This document shows positions 23,544 to 35,543 of a stretch of DNA of 64,000 bases, one piece after another (position 1 is the first letter of the stretch; each line of letters starts with the position of its first letter). The notes under the pieces are model-generated. The model was given only the letters and a program-made list of their open reading frames with translations. It made no database searches and was not told where the DNA came from. This DNA comes from Chalciporus piperatus. Its lineage: Eukaryota; Basidiomycota; Agaricomycetes; Boletales; Boletaceae. The position numbers were made by a program, and so were the translations under genes. The stretch covers positions 62,001 to 126,000 of the forward strand of contig JBBPTG010000044.1 of assembly GCA_038093975.1 (NCBI GenBank). The letters are read 5' to 3'.

Positions 23544-24330
23544 CTATGTCAAACTTGAGTTCATGGGCGCGTACTGGCACGGTAAGGGATCCTTTAGATC
23601 GATGGCTTCCAGTGTAATAAGTTTATCCTTCCGGATGAGGGCTGTGATTGCGTTTCTGAAGACGGAATGACGAGGATTGGATCTCGGAAAATTGTGGTAC
23701 ATCAACGAAGTAGCAACATTTTCAATCCTGAAGGTAGTGTTTCGTTGCACCAGCTTGCGTTCTAGTAGGACGTCATGCACCACACCGCCCAACTGTGTGA
23801 AGGACATTAGACAAGATGGTGGGTGAACGCGGCATACCAGCAATCTTCATACTTATTTCGGCGAGATGTTATCGAAAGAACCTCATTCCAGTGTCCTCCC
23901 CGTTGAGGTTGAGTAAAAGACGCGTGTCCATATCGAACTCATCCCGAGAATAAGGTAGCCCTTTCTACAGCCGAGATCAGTAATCCATCTGCAGCAAGTG
24001 ACGGTAAATGACCGAACTCTGAGGCGAGAATGGAAATCGTAAGAGTCAGCGGGACGAAAGTGAAGCACCTCCTCGGAGTCCCCTTGAATGTTGCAACATT
24101 CATGTTTTACTATTATTCCATGGAATGAGACTCCACAGGATCGCATATTTTCTTTTTGTTTGACAATAACGCGATGGAGCAGGAGCTCTTCATGGAGTTC
24201 AAGCGGAAACTTTCTGTGGAGGCGGTGGGCGAGTGGAGAACTGCGTTTGATATTGTACAGCTTCTGTGAGGTGTCGCCTTCATCTCCCACAGCATGATCG
24301 ACAATTTCTTTTGACCGCTGTTGATTCACC
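23544..24330 (-). CDS. Hypothetical protein, 5' part unresolved
   Basis: The 3' half closes well: a frame reading PYSRDEFDMDTRLLLNLNGE (about 23960-23890) joins through a small exon encoding only a few residues to LGGVVHDVLLERKLVQRN, and runs through NFPRSNPRHSVFRNAITALI to a stop at 23544. The upstream minus-strand frame (ELHEELLLHRVIVKQKENM, then RPADSYDFHSRL) is coding-like but the join is unclear. A further frame at about 24740-24540 (SVSYMPDGCMYTRANSDPTE) may be another exon or a neighbouring gene. No known domain was recognised. It converges on the FAD enzyme gene, with the two stops about 125 bases apart. Confidence 0.45.
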
Positions 24331-25877
24331 ACGTTGCGCCGAACGAGACACGGAAATACGCCGCGAGGTTCTGCCTGCTGGGAAAGTCACAGTCAGCTGA
24401 TATGAACGCCACGAGAGGAATCAGCGGCATGCTCTGATGCTGTGTGTGTATTACCCACGAACAGAAGACTAGTCTTCTTCGTGGGGGGGTAGCAAGCAGA
24501 GTCCAGGTCATGATACATGAAATGAAAAAGACTGACCAGGGAATAAGAACGTAAGCGATTATTGAGCACTGGTAATTCAGGTACAAACCCATGGCAACAA
24601 GACGGGGTTTCCTCGACGTGAAAGCATTCAGAAGAGTGGGCCGTTCCTCGGTGGGGTCGGAATTGGCACGCGTGTACATGCATCCATCAGGCATGTACGA
24701 AACCGACTCGCTCGCTCGAAGGTGAGCTGCTTCAAGTCGGCATCGACCTACATGCACAAATCGCGGGAGCTTGTTCAAATATTAATATCAATGACATGGA
24801 GGCAGTGGCATCAGCACGAGACGTAACTCACGTATTCACGTATGCACCGTCACCTGATAGGAATGAACCCATGATCGTTGTCGTGCCAGGAGCATTCCGA
24901 GAAATTCCCCAAGAGGGGAAACACGACCAGGCTTCCCCTTCTTCGGCACGATTACTGCGCGGAAGTTCAACTCCATGAGCCTTGAGGCAGGCTTGGAGGC
25001 TGACAACTTGAAGGGTTTCTATCTTGTGTCATTGTTGGATCGTGAACCTTCCCCACTGGCAGTGGCGTTTCCGAGGGACCTATAGTAGTACAGTAACACC
25101 CCTGATGACGAGACAAAACCGAATAACATACGGAAGGGCAACAAACTTACCCAAATTTTGTACAGTGGTTACTCGGCGAGTCTCGGAAGTATAGCATTCA
25201 GAATTGATAACATGGTGCATGATGAATGTTGAAACTTGAAACGTTCATGAACACATTTTTGTGCGACAACTTGCAGTGGATCACGTTGATGTTCGAATTT
25301 ACATAAAGACTCGTTGCGAGCAGGTGTACCGATTTATACGCGGTGTTGATGCAAGCTCTCCTTAATCTAACCTGCCTAGGGCCCTGAGTCTGAGGCATAG
25401 AGCTGTCGTGAATTGGTCGCACTGAGCCAGCGAAACGGCTGGTATTCTCCTTCAATGTCTGATTCATACATGTTCAAGCAAGACCCCGTACAAATCATGC
25501 ATCATGCATATGATGCCATATGTGCCAGAAAGAACCCGACTCAATGATCGGAGCGAAATCAAGAGGTGAAAACAATTTGTCGAAAAGGCATGGAATTCGA
25601 ACGTGTACCTATGTACGTGGTATGCGAAAAAGGTTGGAAAGAAACAAAAGGAAAGCAGAGAGTCAGAGATCTCGAGTATGATGCGCATGTATGGCTAGGT
25701 ACAGGATTAGTACAGCATCTAAGTAAGCGTGGTGCTAACACGTAAATGTTTGTTTGATATCTTGATCAATGAGGCTCGGGGTATGGAAGAAGAAAAACGT
25801 CCTCCCACATGATTGATACCTATGATCTGAGAAAAAGGCAGTCAGGGTGTCGCAGGGAGGCGAAAAATGTTTGGTGA
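24331..25877. other. Mostly intergenic, one coding-like stretch
   Basis: A minus-strand frame at about 24540-24770 reads like protein (EERPTLLNAFTSRKPRLVAMG then a hydrophobic LIPWSVFFISC) but lacks a closed exon chain. From about 24800 to 25877 nothing gene-like was found; this includes the 3' flank of the RhoGEF gene. Confidence 0.35.
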
Positions 25878-28800
25878 TCAATCGACAGGTAACAAGAAAC
25901 TTGCTAGCGCCCAACCCACCTCCCCTGCCTCATACCCACCACCCTTGCTCCTCGCCCGTACCAGGAGCAGACAGTCCTCCCCGTCGTCGACATATAGTGG
26001 GAGGTCAACGTGTGTCGAGGGATGCCCGTATTCTCGCAACACGTCGAACGAATCACCATATACGAGTGGGAAGAAAGGGAGGCCTCGGTATGAGACGCCT
26101 TCAGGTGGAATGCATGGGTGGATAGCACGGGTGGTATATAGGGCACGGGTAGCGGCAAGGGTCTGTGATGAACGCACTTGATTCGAGGGCAACGGTGCAG
26201 AAGGGTGCGAGGAGTGTGTTGGATGTGAAGGAGAGTATGGTGGGAGCGGTGCGTCTGACGAGTGGTAGGATGGTGCGAGAGAAGAAGGCGCACCCACAGA
26301 TTTAACAGAAGAGGATCGTCGACGATGATGTGAAGGCTTGAAGGTGTCAGTGAACTTGCTTTTAAGACTCGATCGTCGCTGAGTCCTTCCTCTATACTCT
26401 TGATTCAACTCCTCAGTATCGAACATGTCCATTGTCAGGGGTGATGGTGGGTGATGGTCCTCGAAATCGACAAACACTTGGGACGAGTGCGATGGCGTGG
26501 CCTTGAGAGGTGAGATGGTGGGATTGCTCTTCTGCCGCTGTGGCCCATTAGCACTAGCAGTCGATTGCGAGAAGTTGGGTTTGAGACGCGGCACTGGTGG
26601 TTCATCTTCAGTTCGGCTAATCCGACTTGACTTACCGGCCGACTTGGCCGATTTACCCGACCGAAGAGATTCATCTGATAGTCGACGATGGAGGTGAGGT
26701 GCCGTCGAGGTACTTCCACTACGTCTGCGATTTTGAGCCGTAGTGTCAATGGAGGACTGAGATTGATGGTTATGCCGCTTCGAGCTGGAGGGCGTCGATG
26801 GTGCTTGGACACTGTTCGAACGTCCAGGATCAAGTGGTCCAGAAGAAGGTCCTGTCGACTTCCTCGCCACTTTATCCTTGCTTTCACGGTCCCGCACAGC
26901 GTCTCTCTCCCGTTCAGCCCGAACCGCGAGATCTCGCAGTTCCTTCTCCCTCTCTGCCCACCATTTCTCCTTTTTCATGGCCTTCATTACCAAAAGTCTC
27001 TCTTCCACCTCTCCCCATCTCTCCCACCAGACTCTCAACGTCTCCTCGGCCCCACTACATCGCTCCCCGTCTACTTTCAAGGCATCCCACAACTCAGCCC
27101 ACCTTTCCCCGACCGCCGCATAGAACGCCGTTTGCTGCTCTGCCACTATACGCACTGCCAATCCCGTCGCTCGGTTCATTGCACGCAGAAGAATGGGAAG
27201 TTCAGAAGACAGCGCGGAGCGTAGTGCGAGATATGATTGTGAGGCCGTGAGTAGCGCTGGTGCAGGACGTCGGCTTTTCGATGGTGAGTAGGGTGTGTGG
27301 AGGAGCGCATCGTGGAGCGGTTCGAGGGAGTGCATTGCATTCAGCAACTTCATAGGGGGCGCGATCATCGCCTTGAGGTCACAGAGGAGAGGGACGAAGG
27401 ACTTTTGGAGCTCCTGCTCCATGTCTGTGCAGAGTCCCGGTAGGCTAGCCAGCAAGAGCGTGAACGCATCGTAGGCTTCTGACCGTCCTTCTACCTCTGC
27501 TTCGTGAGCAGGTCGAGCAGAATCTGGTGATAGAGCCGGCGTCGGCGTGAGTCCCAAAACCGAGCCAAACGTGATACCCCATTGCCACAGCGCAACCAAC
27601 GCATGTCGCATCGCCAGCCTCCATTCCTTGACGTCCTTGGCAAGTTTATCCAGGAACGCCAAGTACCTCTGCAATTCACCCTCTAACCGCGCCACCTCGG
27701 CTGCTTCGGCGTTGTCAGGTTCATTTTCCTTGGTCTTCGGCCCACGAAGCGACTTCATCCTTAGATGCGCAGAAGCAGCAGCACCAACGCCCACGTGGAC
27801 AGTGGTATTCCCTTTCTTCGACTTGCCCGTGCCGTTGGCGGTGGGGATCGGAGCACCACCGAGGACCTCGCGGACAACTTCCCAACGCCGGCGATCCTCG
27901 TTGACACTTCGCGCCACTTCTTCCATTCTCTCACGTGCTTTCACGAGTGATGGACGGTCTCCGTGGGAGTCGGGGGTGGCGTCGATGATAGCACCAAGGA
28001 GAAGAGAATATTTGAGAAGCCGTTGGACGGGCTTGATGAGAAGGGAAGGCAAATCCCATGCATGAGTAAGGGATGAAGCGAGTGTTCGGGTATGCGAGAG
28101 GTATGCTGAAAGCGCCGGTGAAGAAGGCAAAGCGTTGAGATGGGCGAGTGCGGTAGGGTGACGAGTAATGTACGTCTTGTAGGGTGGCTCAAGGGCTGGG
28201 ATCTATATTGGAAACAATGTGCGACATACGGTTAGTCTGTCGGACGAAGTGATAGAGAGATTGGAACGCACGATCTCAAGGAACAGCGCACCAACTGTAT
28301 CTTCGCCACTCCCGTCCTCAAGTGCACTACCCAGAGCTTCCTCCAAACGATCAACGAAATGATCTGAAAACATCGCTAGGTCACCAATGTTCCCAAAGAT
28401 AAACCGTACGTCGTCGCGGGTCATTGGTGGACCAAGCTGAGAAGAAGCTGTGGAGGAGTCGGAGGCGGTCGAAACAGTGCGTGATGACGAGCCCGAACTA
28501 GTTGAGAAGGGCGGGCTGGGTGTACCATTCGCGTCGAACGGACTCGGCTGGCCTACATCGCAAGTCGCATCAGAGGAACTGCATGGGCTACAAATGAAAA
28601 GACTTGCCTAGAGCAAGTGGGATATGTATATCGCGGATCAAAGCGAGATCTGAGGCGTATGCACGTTCTGAAGAAAGTAACTCGCGCAAGGCATGTATTC
28701 TCTTTGTCGTGATGGTCGGTTGATTCGGTGTCGTAGGAACACTGGCGGGAGAGGCGCCAGGGCCGATGGGGTGATCGAGTGCAAGACTCTCAGTGGAGGA

Positions 28801-29652
28801 AGGGTGGGGCGCATCCAGATCATAGTCGTCGTCTTCAATGTCGTCACCGTAGTCGAGGTTGAGGTCGTCGTCTTGGTCGGGTGGCAGAGGCAAAGCTTTG
28901 TCTTGGAGGGTCTCCGCCTCGATGGTAGCGAGTAAGGCAGTCAAAGAACCTCCAAAGCTCTCCCGGAGAGAGGGCATGAGGAGTATTTGTGCGCCGTCCT
29001 CCTCCTCGGGGTCGGCGTCTACGGTAGAAACGGCGGGGTCGATAGAGATATCAAAGGCTGTCGCTTGAGGAGTGGTTCCGACGAGAGTGGGCACAGAAGA
29101 TTGATAGTACGAGGGGGGAGGTCGAAGTGGAGAACGCGGAGGAATTACTGGCGGAAGAGTAGAAACGCCAGTACTAGTACTTCTCCTGTTTCGGGACCCG
29201 CTGCCTGTAACGCCACTGATAGTACTAATACCGCCAGTCGTACCGCCAGCTGCGTCCTTCAAGTCCACCAGTGACAGAGGGCGTTTGTAATTTCGAGGCG
29301 CATGCACTATGCCCACGCGGCGTGAACGAGGCCCCTGTTGATCTTCACGGAATTCTTCAGACACTACTCCTCTTCCACTCAGCCTTCTTCTTTCCTTTGC
29401 TTCTCTTTCCTCCTTTACTGAATCGCCAGCAACCAGATTTTGAGTCTTTCCGACCTTGCCACCCCCCGAACCCTCGCTTTGTTCACCCGAAAACACAGCC
29501 TGTCGGAGCTTTTCACGACACGCCTCAACCACGCCTTGACCGCCCTCGTTCCGCATGGCCGACCCCAAACCTAAATCTCCGCGAATACCGAGGCCTGGAC
29601 TTGTCTTCGGCCTGGCTCCCACTCTCTGGTCACCTCGTCGTACGCCTGGCAT
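25878..29652 (-). CDS. Rho guanine nucleotide exchange factor with BAR-like region and SH3-like end
   Basis: Three exons (29652-28608, 28552-28272, 28202-25878) give exactly 1216 codons plus stop. After a disordered N-terminus, the DBL-homology (DH) domain begins at about residue 310 (RIHALRELLSSERAYASDL), continues with IFGNIGDLAMFSDHFVDRLE, and holds the core helix SLLIKPVQRLLKYSLLLGAI. A helical region follows (VARLEGELQRYLAFLDKLAK, WWERWGEVEERLLVMKAM) that resembles the BAR domain of Tuba-like GEFs. Next come a long Ser/Arg-rich stretch and a C-terminal SH3-like module (TRALYTTRAIHPCIPP, GEVGWALASFLLPVD). Known role: DH domains load GTP on Rho-family GTPases, and a BAR region would bind curved membrane. 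Intron 1 uses a GC donor (GCAAGT); the GT option puts a stop in frame. Confidence 0.9.
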
Positions 29653-31864
29653 CTCTTTGTGAAATAGACCGAAGAGCGTTTATCAGATCTGACCGAAAAC
29701 GGCTTATCGTGACTGTGTTCTGATTTACCTGAGACGTTCCGGCTACGCGGGGAAAAGAAACCCTTGATCCTCTAACGAGAATCAACGAATCAAACGTTCG
29801 CAGGTTCCTCTGTCACTCGAGTGTGGGCGTGTGTTCTCCCGCGCTCTATGTGTAAAGTCGTCTTCGATCAAGAATAATAGAGGCACTGCAACGGGATCTA
29901 TTACCGAAAAGTCACAAAGTGTGCAGAAGACGGACCTCGTTGGCACCTCGCACCTCGAAGGTTATGTCCCGCTCTGATTGGATCCGAAACGCGTCGTAAG
30001 GGTCCGAATAGAAGCTCCCGAGTATGATAGTGAACTATACCGCGTTCGTACTGGGGTGAAAACTGAGCGTGTGTGTGTGTGGGTGTGGGTGCGTTGAGTC
30101 TTTGAAATCACACTCATTTTGAATATAGCCTGTTGGCAACGCACCTGTATACGCCAGATCCGGGTCCGCGGAGAATCTTTGCTTGAGGAAGGGGGTGAAG
30201 GATGACCTGATGACCTGATGACTAGTAATAGCGGATGGACGGAACTGAACGGGCAACGGAGATAATTAACGGCAGGGCCCACGATGGAGGATAAACATGG
30301 TGAAGGTCACCTCCAATGTTGGCGAAATTTACGCCGTGCCCGTAACGAAATATTTCCAAACCGGTCTTGGTCTGCTGATGTGCGTTGTCTCTTCCCTGCC
30401 ACGGCGTGTTGCTGGCACCCTGCGGAAGTCTGAATCTTGTTCCGAAACTGTCTCGCTATAGGCTGGTTCGAGTATGGGAGACAATGAGTTTGCAGCGCTG
30501 TTGGGTTGGGCAGATGCTGCAAGGGCTGTTCGTGAAAAGAGAATGAAAAGAGCCTGAGGCAACTCTCGGCTCTGTACGTACTTGTCAAAGATCCTCCGCG
30601 TAAGAAACCGCCGGAAATCTTCCCTGGACGAACTCGACAAGTCTCTTGACCGTCTTTCGTGGTGGAAGAGTGCTAATTGGCAATCTTCTCATGTAACTAC
30701 GAGCTGCACCTTTAATTTTATCTGATCATACACCTGACAGTGAAACATCCTTCCCCGCAGCGAAATACGCGTGACACTACTTGGGGAGCCATGTCGGAAT
30801 AACCATCCCCGTTTTCGTCCATTCGGGCCGCTCTACAACCTTGCTGTCAGCTCGACCGACTCACGGGGCTGTTCTCGGAGGTCCACTATCTAGTCAGTGA
30901 CCCCGTGTCACAGACCACGCGCTCGAGGTTGTCATGTGAACGTCGTCGACATCGCTGCTTAAGGGTAGAATACCTGTCCGAGGAGTTAAAATGCTCGAGG
31001 CCGGGCGGCGCAAATGAAAACTCAACGTTCAACAGCCCAACGGTGATATCTCACATTGCCCAATGTGCGAGGTTCTTCCTACCAGGAAGTTCCTGGTTCT
31101 TCGTACTACTTTCCAGGCTCTCTCTCCGGGGAGCAAGGACACGAAATGACTCGGACAGGCCCAGAAAAATCCCATTTCAGAAGGCTGGATATACGCCAGT
31201 GACTGTGTAGTATGTACTTATATCTTGGCTTCGAAGTCATTGCTCGGGTATTAGTGGCCCATGATGCATGATGAACTAAGTGGACATTAGCGTCCGCTGC
31301 TCCGGATTGGTCTGCGAAGGTCCTTCAGATTGCAGATCGTACAGGCCGACATGATCTTAGAACGATGTAACAGGCTGTGATGTGTTGCATTGTCTCAATG
31401 TGCAGGAGTTATGCTAAATTGTTCGTGTGGCAGTCTGAGCACGAAGTATCCATACTGAATCCTGCCTGCTTCCACCACCTAGAACACCCCAACCCGATGA
31501 CCAAGGGGAAATATGAGACCAGGAACGAGGGTTGACAACTTGACGGGGATGGCTCTAAGGCACGCTACTTACCCAAAGTTCGAGTAGCCCCTAGGTTTAG
31601 ACAGGCAGTTGTTCCTGGCGCGCTAGAAGAAGGAGCGCAAGGGCACAATCAAGACTCCCCCGAAAGCCAAGGAGTTCGTGTCATCCTTAGTGCGGCGCTC
31701 GCTTATGAGGGGCTTCCAGAATCCACTTCGAAGGGAATTTGGGGTGTCTCAACGGAAAATAGGTTTTCACCTACCATTACGATTTCAGGAACGTCGAACG
31801 GAAGGATAGCACTGTGATACCAGGAACGGCTGGTATTTTAGTCTGGCTTGGGTGAGAGTGATAG
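29653..31864. other. No confident protein gene
   Basis: About 2.2 kb with a GT-rich microsatellite near 30066-30090 and several short frames. The most protein-like is on the minus strand at about 30640-30330 (SSREDFRRFLTRRIFDKYV), but it has no family match and no splice partner that I could find. The left end contains the RhoGEF promoter. Confidence 0.35.
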
Positions 31865-31868
31865 AAAT

Positions 31869-31875
31869 AAAAAAA
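31869..31875 (-). terminator. RNA polymerase III terminator of tRNA-Gln
   Basis: Seven T in a row on the minus strand, beginning six bases after the last base of the tRNA; a standard Pol III stop signal. Confidence 0.75.
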
Positions 31876-31880
31876 GTAAA

Positions 31881-31964
31881 GGTCGTACCAGGGTTCGAAC
31901 CTGGGTTTCGGGAAGATTCCGAACAAGTCAAAATCCCGAGTGATAACCACTACACTATACGACC
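31881..31964 (-). tRNA. tRNA-Gln(UUG) with a 13-base intron
   Basis: The minus strand folds as a tRNA: acceptor GGTCGTA pairing with TACGACC, D-arm GTGTAGTGGTTATCAC, anticodon stem CGGGA/TCCCG and T-arm CCAGG-TTCGAAC-CCTGG. The anticodon TTG occupies 31931-31929 and specifies glutamine. One base after the anticodon, at the usual position for nuclear tRNA introns, 13 extra bases (31927-31915) interrupt the loop and must be removed by the tRNA splicing endonuclease. The internal A and B boxes are present. It decodes CAA codons in the cytosol. Confidence 0.93.
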
Positions 31965-32134
31965 GTTATGATACGCTTGAACTATTCACGAGTTGTATGG
32001 CGACACAGCGGACATGCCAGCAGAGGACTCGATTTCTTGTCTTGTTTTCTGTCGTCGAATCCGCTATGGCAGAGCGGCCCATTCAAAGCCATTTTAACAA
32101 GGTATCGAATTTAAAGCTTTATGATACAAGTTCT

Positions 32135-33441
32135 TCATGGCATGATGCTGGTAGGTCCTTTGTATACAGAACCATAAATCGAAATGTCCTCAACTATAGG
32201 TAAAATGCAGTCTTCCGTTCCCCCTCCACCAAATGGTATCCTATAAAATGGTCGTAAATCCATTAACAATCCTTGCAGAGAGTCAGCCTCCGTTCTATTC
32301 CAGTTGGAAACAATGATACATACCTGCGATCCAGATGGCCGAACTTGAAATTTCTCCTCAGGGACGACACCATTAAACACATTCCCCGAACAACACATCT
32401 GAGACGTCCTGGGATGGTAAACCTTCCTGTTCAACCTCAGCAACGACCAACATCGGCTCTGATCCCAGGATAACCTCGTTGGGTTCCAATCGTGGAGGAC
32501 GGTGAAGCATATTTCGTCCAAACGTCACCCACCAGTCTTGAACGACCTCCCGTGGATCGAAGCCATACACCTGAAGGAGACCTGAATAATAGAAGGAGAG
32601 AAAATCATCGCTCGCTCCCTCATATTTATCACGAGCAAGTTGGCATTGTAAAATTTCATCACGAAGTTCTTGTTTGTGACCACGGGGCATGGAAACGGTA
32701 TCGCGTTTGCGTCGAGCGTAGCTTTGCACGGTGGCGCAATGTGGTTGTCGAAGGTCTTCAAAGACTCCGAGGAGCATAGCGGTTGTCGAAGGTCTTCAAA
32801 GACTCCGAGGAGCATAGCGGTTTGTGCTCGAGTAGCAGGGAGTGAGAAAAGCGCTGATAGTGTCACAGCATCTTCGAGACAAGTGGAGCCGTTGTACGAT
32901 CCACTCGGCTAAGGCGAGCAATGGTGACTGGCGGTTGAGACTTCGGTTCAATTTAAATTTAAATACTAAACCGAGGCTAATCAGTGAGTTAGGAGTCGTT
33001 GAGATGAACACCACGGTCGGGCGAACTGAAACAGTTTTGCTGATTCGGGGACCGGAGATGACTTCACTAATAGTACTTCTTATATGGTGTGGTCAGAAAA
33101 CGCTAATGCGAATGCCCCCAAAGGACTGGGCGGATCGAAATTTCCGCTACGTAAGGAGGCCACCGGTCACGTAAAGACAGCTTAAGGTTTGACCTTCAGG
33201 TGATTTTCCTACTACTTACTGGTACCGCGCTGACACGAGCGACGAATAGAACGCTATCAATACTCACATGGGATGGTAAGGCCTTAAGTATTGAATGGCC
33301 AGACAGATCTAGAAGTAGTCGTATAAGGCGACCGTGCAAGAAAAAGAGCTGGAGAATAGTAATAAGAGAATAGAGAGCTTGAGTGGTGGGGCCAGACTCG
33401 GAGTGCCACGTGTTGGCCACGCGCTTGACAATTTGAAACAT
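32135..33441 (-). pseudogene. Unknown gene interrupted by a 38-bp tandem duplication
   Basis: A plausible first exon (33441-33220, ATG, 74 codons, ending in a GTAAGT donor) joins in phase to an exon beginning after CTTAG at about 32912, reading PSGSYNGSTCLEDAVTLSAL and on through MLLGVFEDLRQP. There a 38-bp direct duplication (32743-32818) shifts the frame. Read from the second copy, the frame continues as HCATVQSYARRKRDTVSMPR, ELRDEILQCQLARDKYEGA, LQVYGFDPREVVQDWWVTFG to about 32373, then probably through one more exon to 32135. With a single copy the frame would be continuous. Either the gene is newly broken or the assembly contains an error. No known domain was recognised. Confidence 0.5.
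32743..32818. repeat. Two perfect 38-bp tandem copies
   Basis: Positions 32743-32780 and 32781-32818 are identical. Because 38 is not a multiple of three, the duplication changes the reading frame of the gene it lies in. Confidence 0.97.
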
Positions 33442-33636
33442 GTCAATCTACTTTGAGTCTTTGAAGGTTTGCGGAGCTCCAAACGGCTAGCTCTGGCCCC
33501 AAGCTGCCTGAGCGGCGTGACCCACAACTTGAAGTATCTGGATGGATAGATTTTCCGAATACCTTTGTATTACCCGGCTCGTTCAACGGAACGAAATCAT
33601 CGACTTCCACCTCGAAATACTTCGCTGCTATCTTAG

Positions 33637-35130
33637 ATCCCTCAACACAACCTCGGCTTCGAAAACCTCAGCGCAGATGGACCGTCAATCCTTCTCGGTC
33701 CAGGACTTTACGATTCAAGTTCAGCGCACGACCCTGGTGATCTGCGCGAACGTGTGACGCGCGGGCGCCGGGGCGTCCTCAGTTCGGCTTCATTCCAAGG
33801 ATACCACGTTGCTTTGCCCTCCCCGGAAGAGATACGAGGATACCTTCAGGTCATGGGCGTCGTTTCCAGGCAGCTCGTACTATATGACACTACGGGTTCC
33901 ATTAACCCAGCGTAGTCGGATGTCTCATCCTCTGGATTCTCGCATTGGCGGTCGTGGTTGGGTACTCCTCGAAAAGAGAGGAGATAGAGCGAACTGTGCG
34001 GATGCGAGATTCACCTCGAGCGCTCACGAGTGGTCCCTCGCAAGATGGCGAATATCAAGCGTTTATGTCTGGGACTTGGCTCAGGGACCTTCAAAAACGG
34101 TGCACGCTCGAAGCACTCCAACAGTTGTTCGTCGATACGATGTTGCTAGGGTCACTTTCTTCGTTGACTCGTTCGGTGACGACGCGTTGGGATCGTTTGC
34201 GCAGTTCTGGCGTACTCGTCTCGATAGGTTCTGTGGATTCCATCTCGAGCGAATTGGTTGGCCTCGTGGAAGGATCGGACGACGGACCAAGGATCCAGAA
34301 CGTCGTCCACCCGGACGAGGTCGTTCCTGTGAAAATGTGCCTCGTTTGGTCGAACGTCAAGACGGCGCTTCGAATTACCCCCTTTCCAACATTTCTGTCG
34401 AACCCAGTCACGAGTCACTGCACGAGACGAGCGTCGCGGACAGTCGAGCTCCCAAAGTGGTTGACGACGAGGACGACCTGACACCCAAGCCATCGAGGAC
34501 CGCTCTTGACCGGCATCACGATGACACATCGTCAGATGCTGCTTCCCCACTTCTGCTTCGGCGCGTTCGTAGCACGAGCTACTTGATGAAGAAGCAAGAG
34601 GTGATTGACGACGACGACGAACTGTCTGAAGTGGATCCTTTCTGGGCGGTGCAGGTCAACTCCCGGCTATTCGACTGTCTCTCAGATTGTTTTCCTAGGT
34701 TTGACCGATCCAAATGTCAATCTTTCCGGCAAGAAGGACAACATTTTGGGCAGGTGTGTCTTATTCGTAATCTCGTTTCATCTCAGTCGAGTCGACATGC
34801 GATTGTATCGGATGGCAGGAGAGATAATGTCGGCCTCCTCCGTTCAGTCCACCACACAATCCTCCGGGGCTTCACTTCTTTCCATTTCACAAGAAACCAT
34901 CTTCCGTAACCCCTGAAGCGTGGCGACCTGGTTGCCCATATATCTCTGATCCCTCAATCGACGAGTTCAGACAGGTTGATGAGTGGTGGGAGAGCATGAT
35001 GTTACCGCTCAATGGTGGACAACGTGGGGAGCAAGACGGGTGGCGCGCTTCTTCCTCGCGGAGCAGCCTGAGTGAGGATATCGGTAATTCGTGGCGAGAC
35101 AGGTATGAGAACGACCCTGCGCCCAGATAG
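33637..35130 (+). CDS. Hypothetical multi-exon protein, start codon not found
   Basis: Five exons fit in exact phase: 33637-33911, 33977-34396, 34444-34648, 34686-34753, 34848-35130 (stop TAG), 416 codons. The protein-like parts are GYHVALPSPEEIRGYLQVMG, VSRQLVLYDTTGSINPA, GEYQAFMSGTWLRDLQKRC, a block rich in Asp/Glu (DDDDELSEVDPFW), GLTDPNVNLSGKKDNILG and YISDPSIDEFRQVDEWWESM. I do not recognise the family. No ATG precedes the first block in frame, so a 5' exon upstream of 33637 is likely; the alternative is the internal Met in LQVMG. No signal peptide or membrane span is visible. It converges on the Yar1 gene. Confidence 0.55.
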
Positions 35131-35543
35131 TTTCATTTCTCTCAGTTGGCGGGCGCTTACTCATGGATAAATACGTGTTGTTTCCCATCACTGGTCGGTG
35201 CGAATTTTTCGTTGATTTGGATAGAATTGCGGCTAAGAATATTCTGTCATTTGGTCTCGCAGTCGTGTAACGAAGCGTTGCATCAATGACCTGTCAATGG
35301 AAGTGCTATTAGCCTGACCCAGGGGCGTCATTCATGATCTTTGATGTTGCGTATGTATTGCTGCCGGTAATAAATCTCCTCGCGACGAAACAGCTCTATC
35401 ATAGATTGTTCCTGAAGTGAGCACACAGCCTACACACAACGCCGGTAATTTCGATTAGAAAATCACGGACAGGAGCGTAAAGTTGATCTGCTCGCCAGCC
35501 CTATTAGCACGTCACTTTGTAGCAGCAAAATGCGACGGACGGT

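Noticed and set aside
26688..27250. Long plus-strand frames across the RhoGEF gene
   Set aside because: They are antisense to a continuous 775-codon exon with clear domain content, and are rich in Ser, Pro and Arg as expected for shadows.
34081..34550. Minus-strand frames across 34.1-34.5 kb
   Set aside because: The plus strand gives a five-exon chain in exact phase over the same bases; the minus frames have no splice partners.
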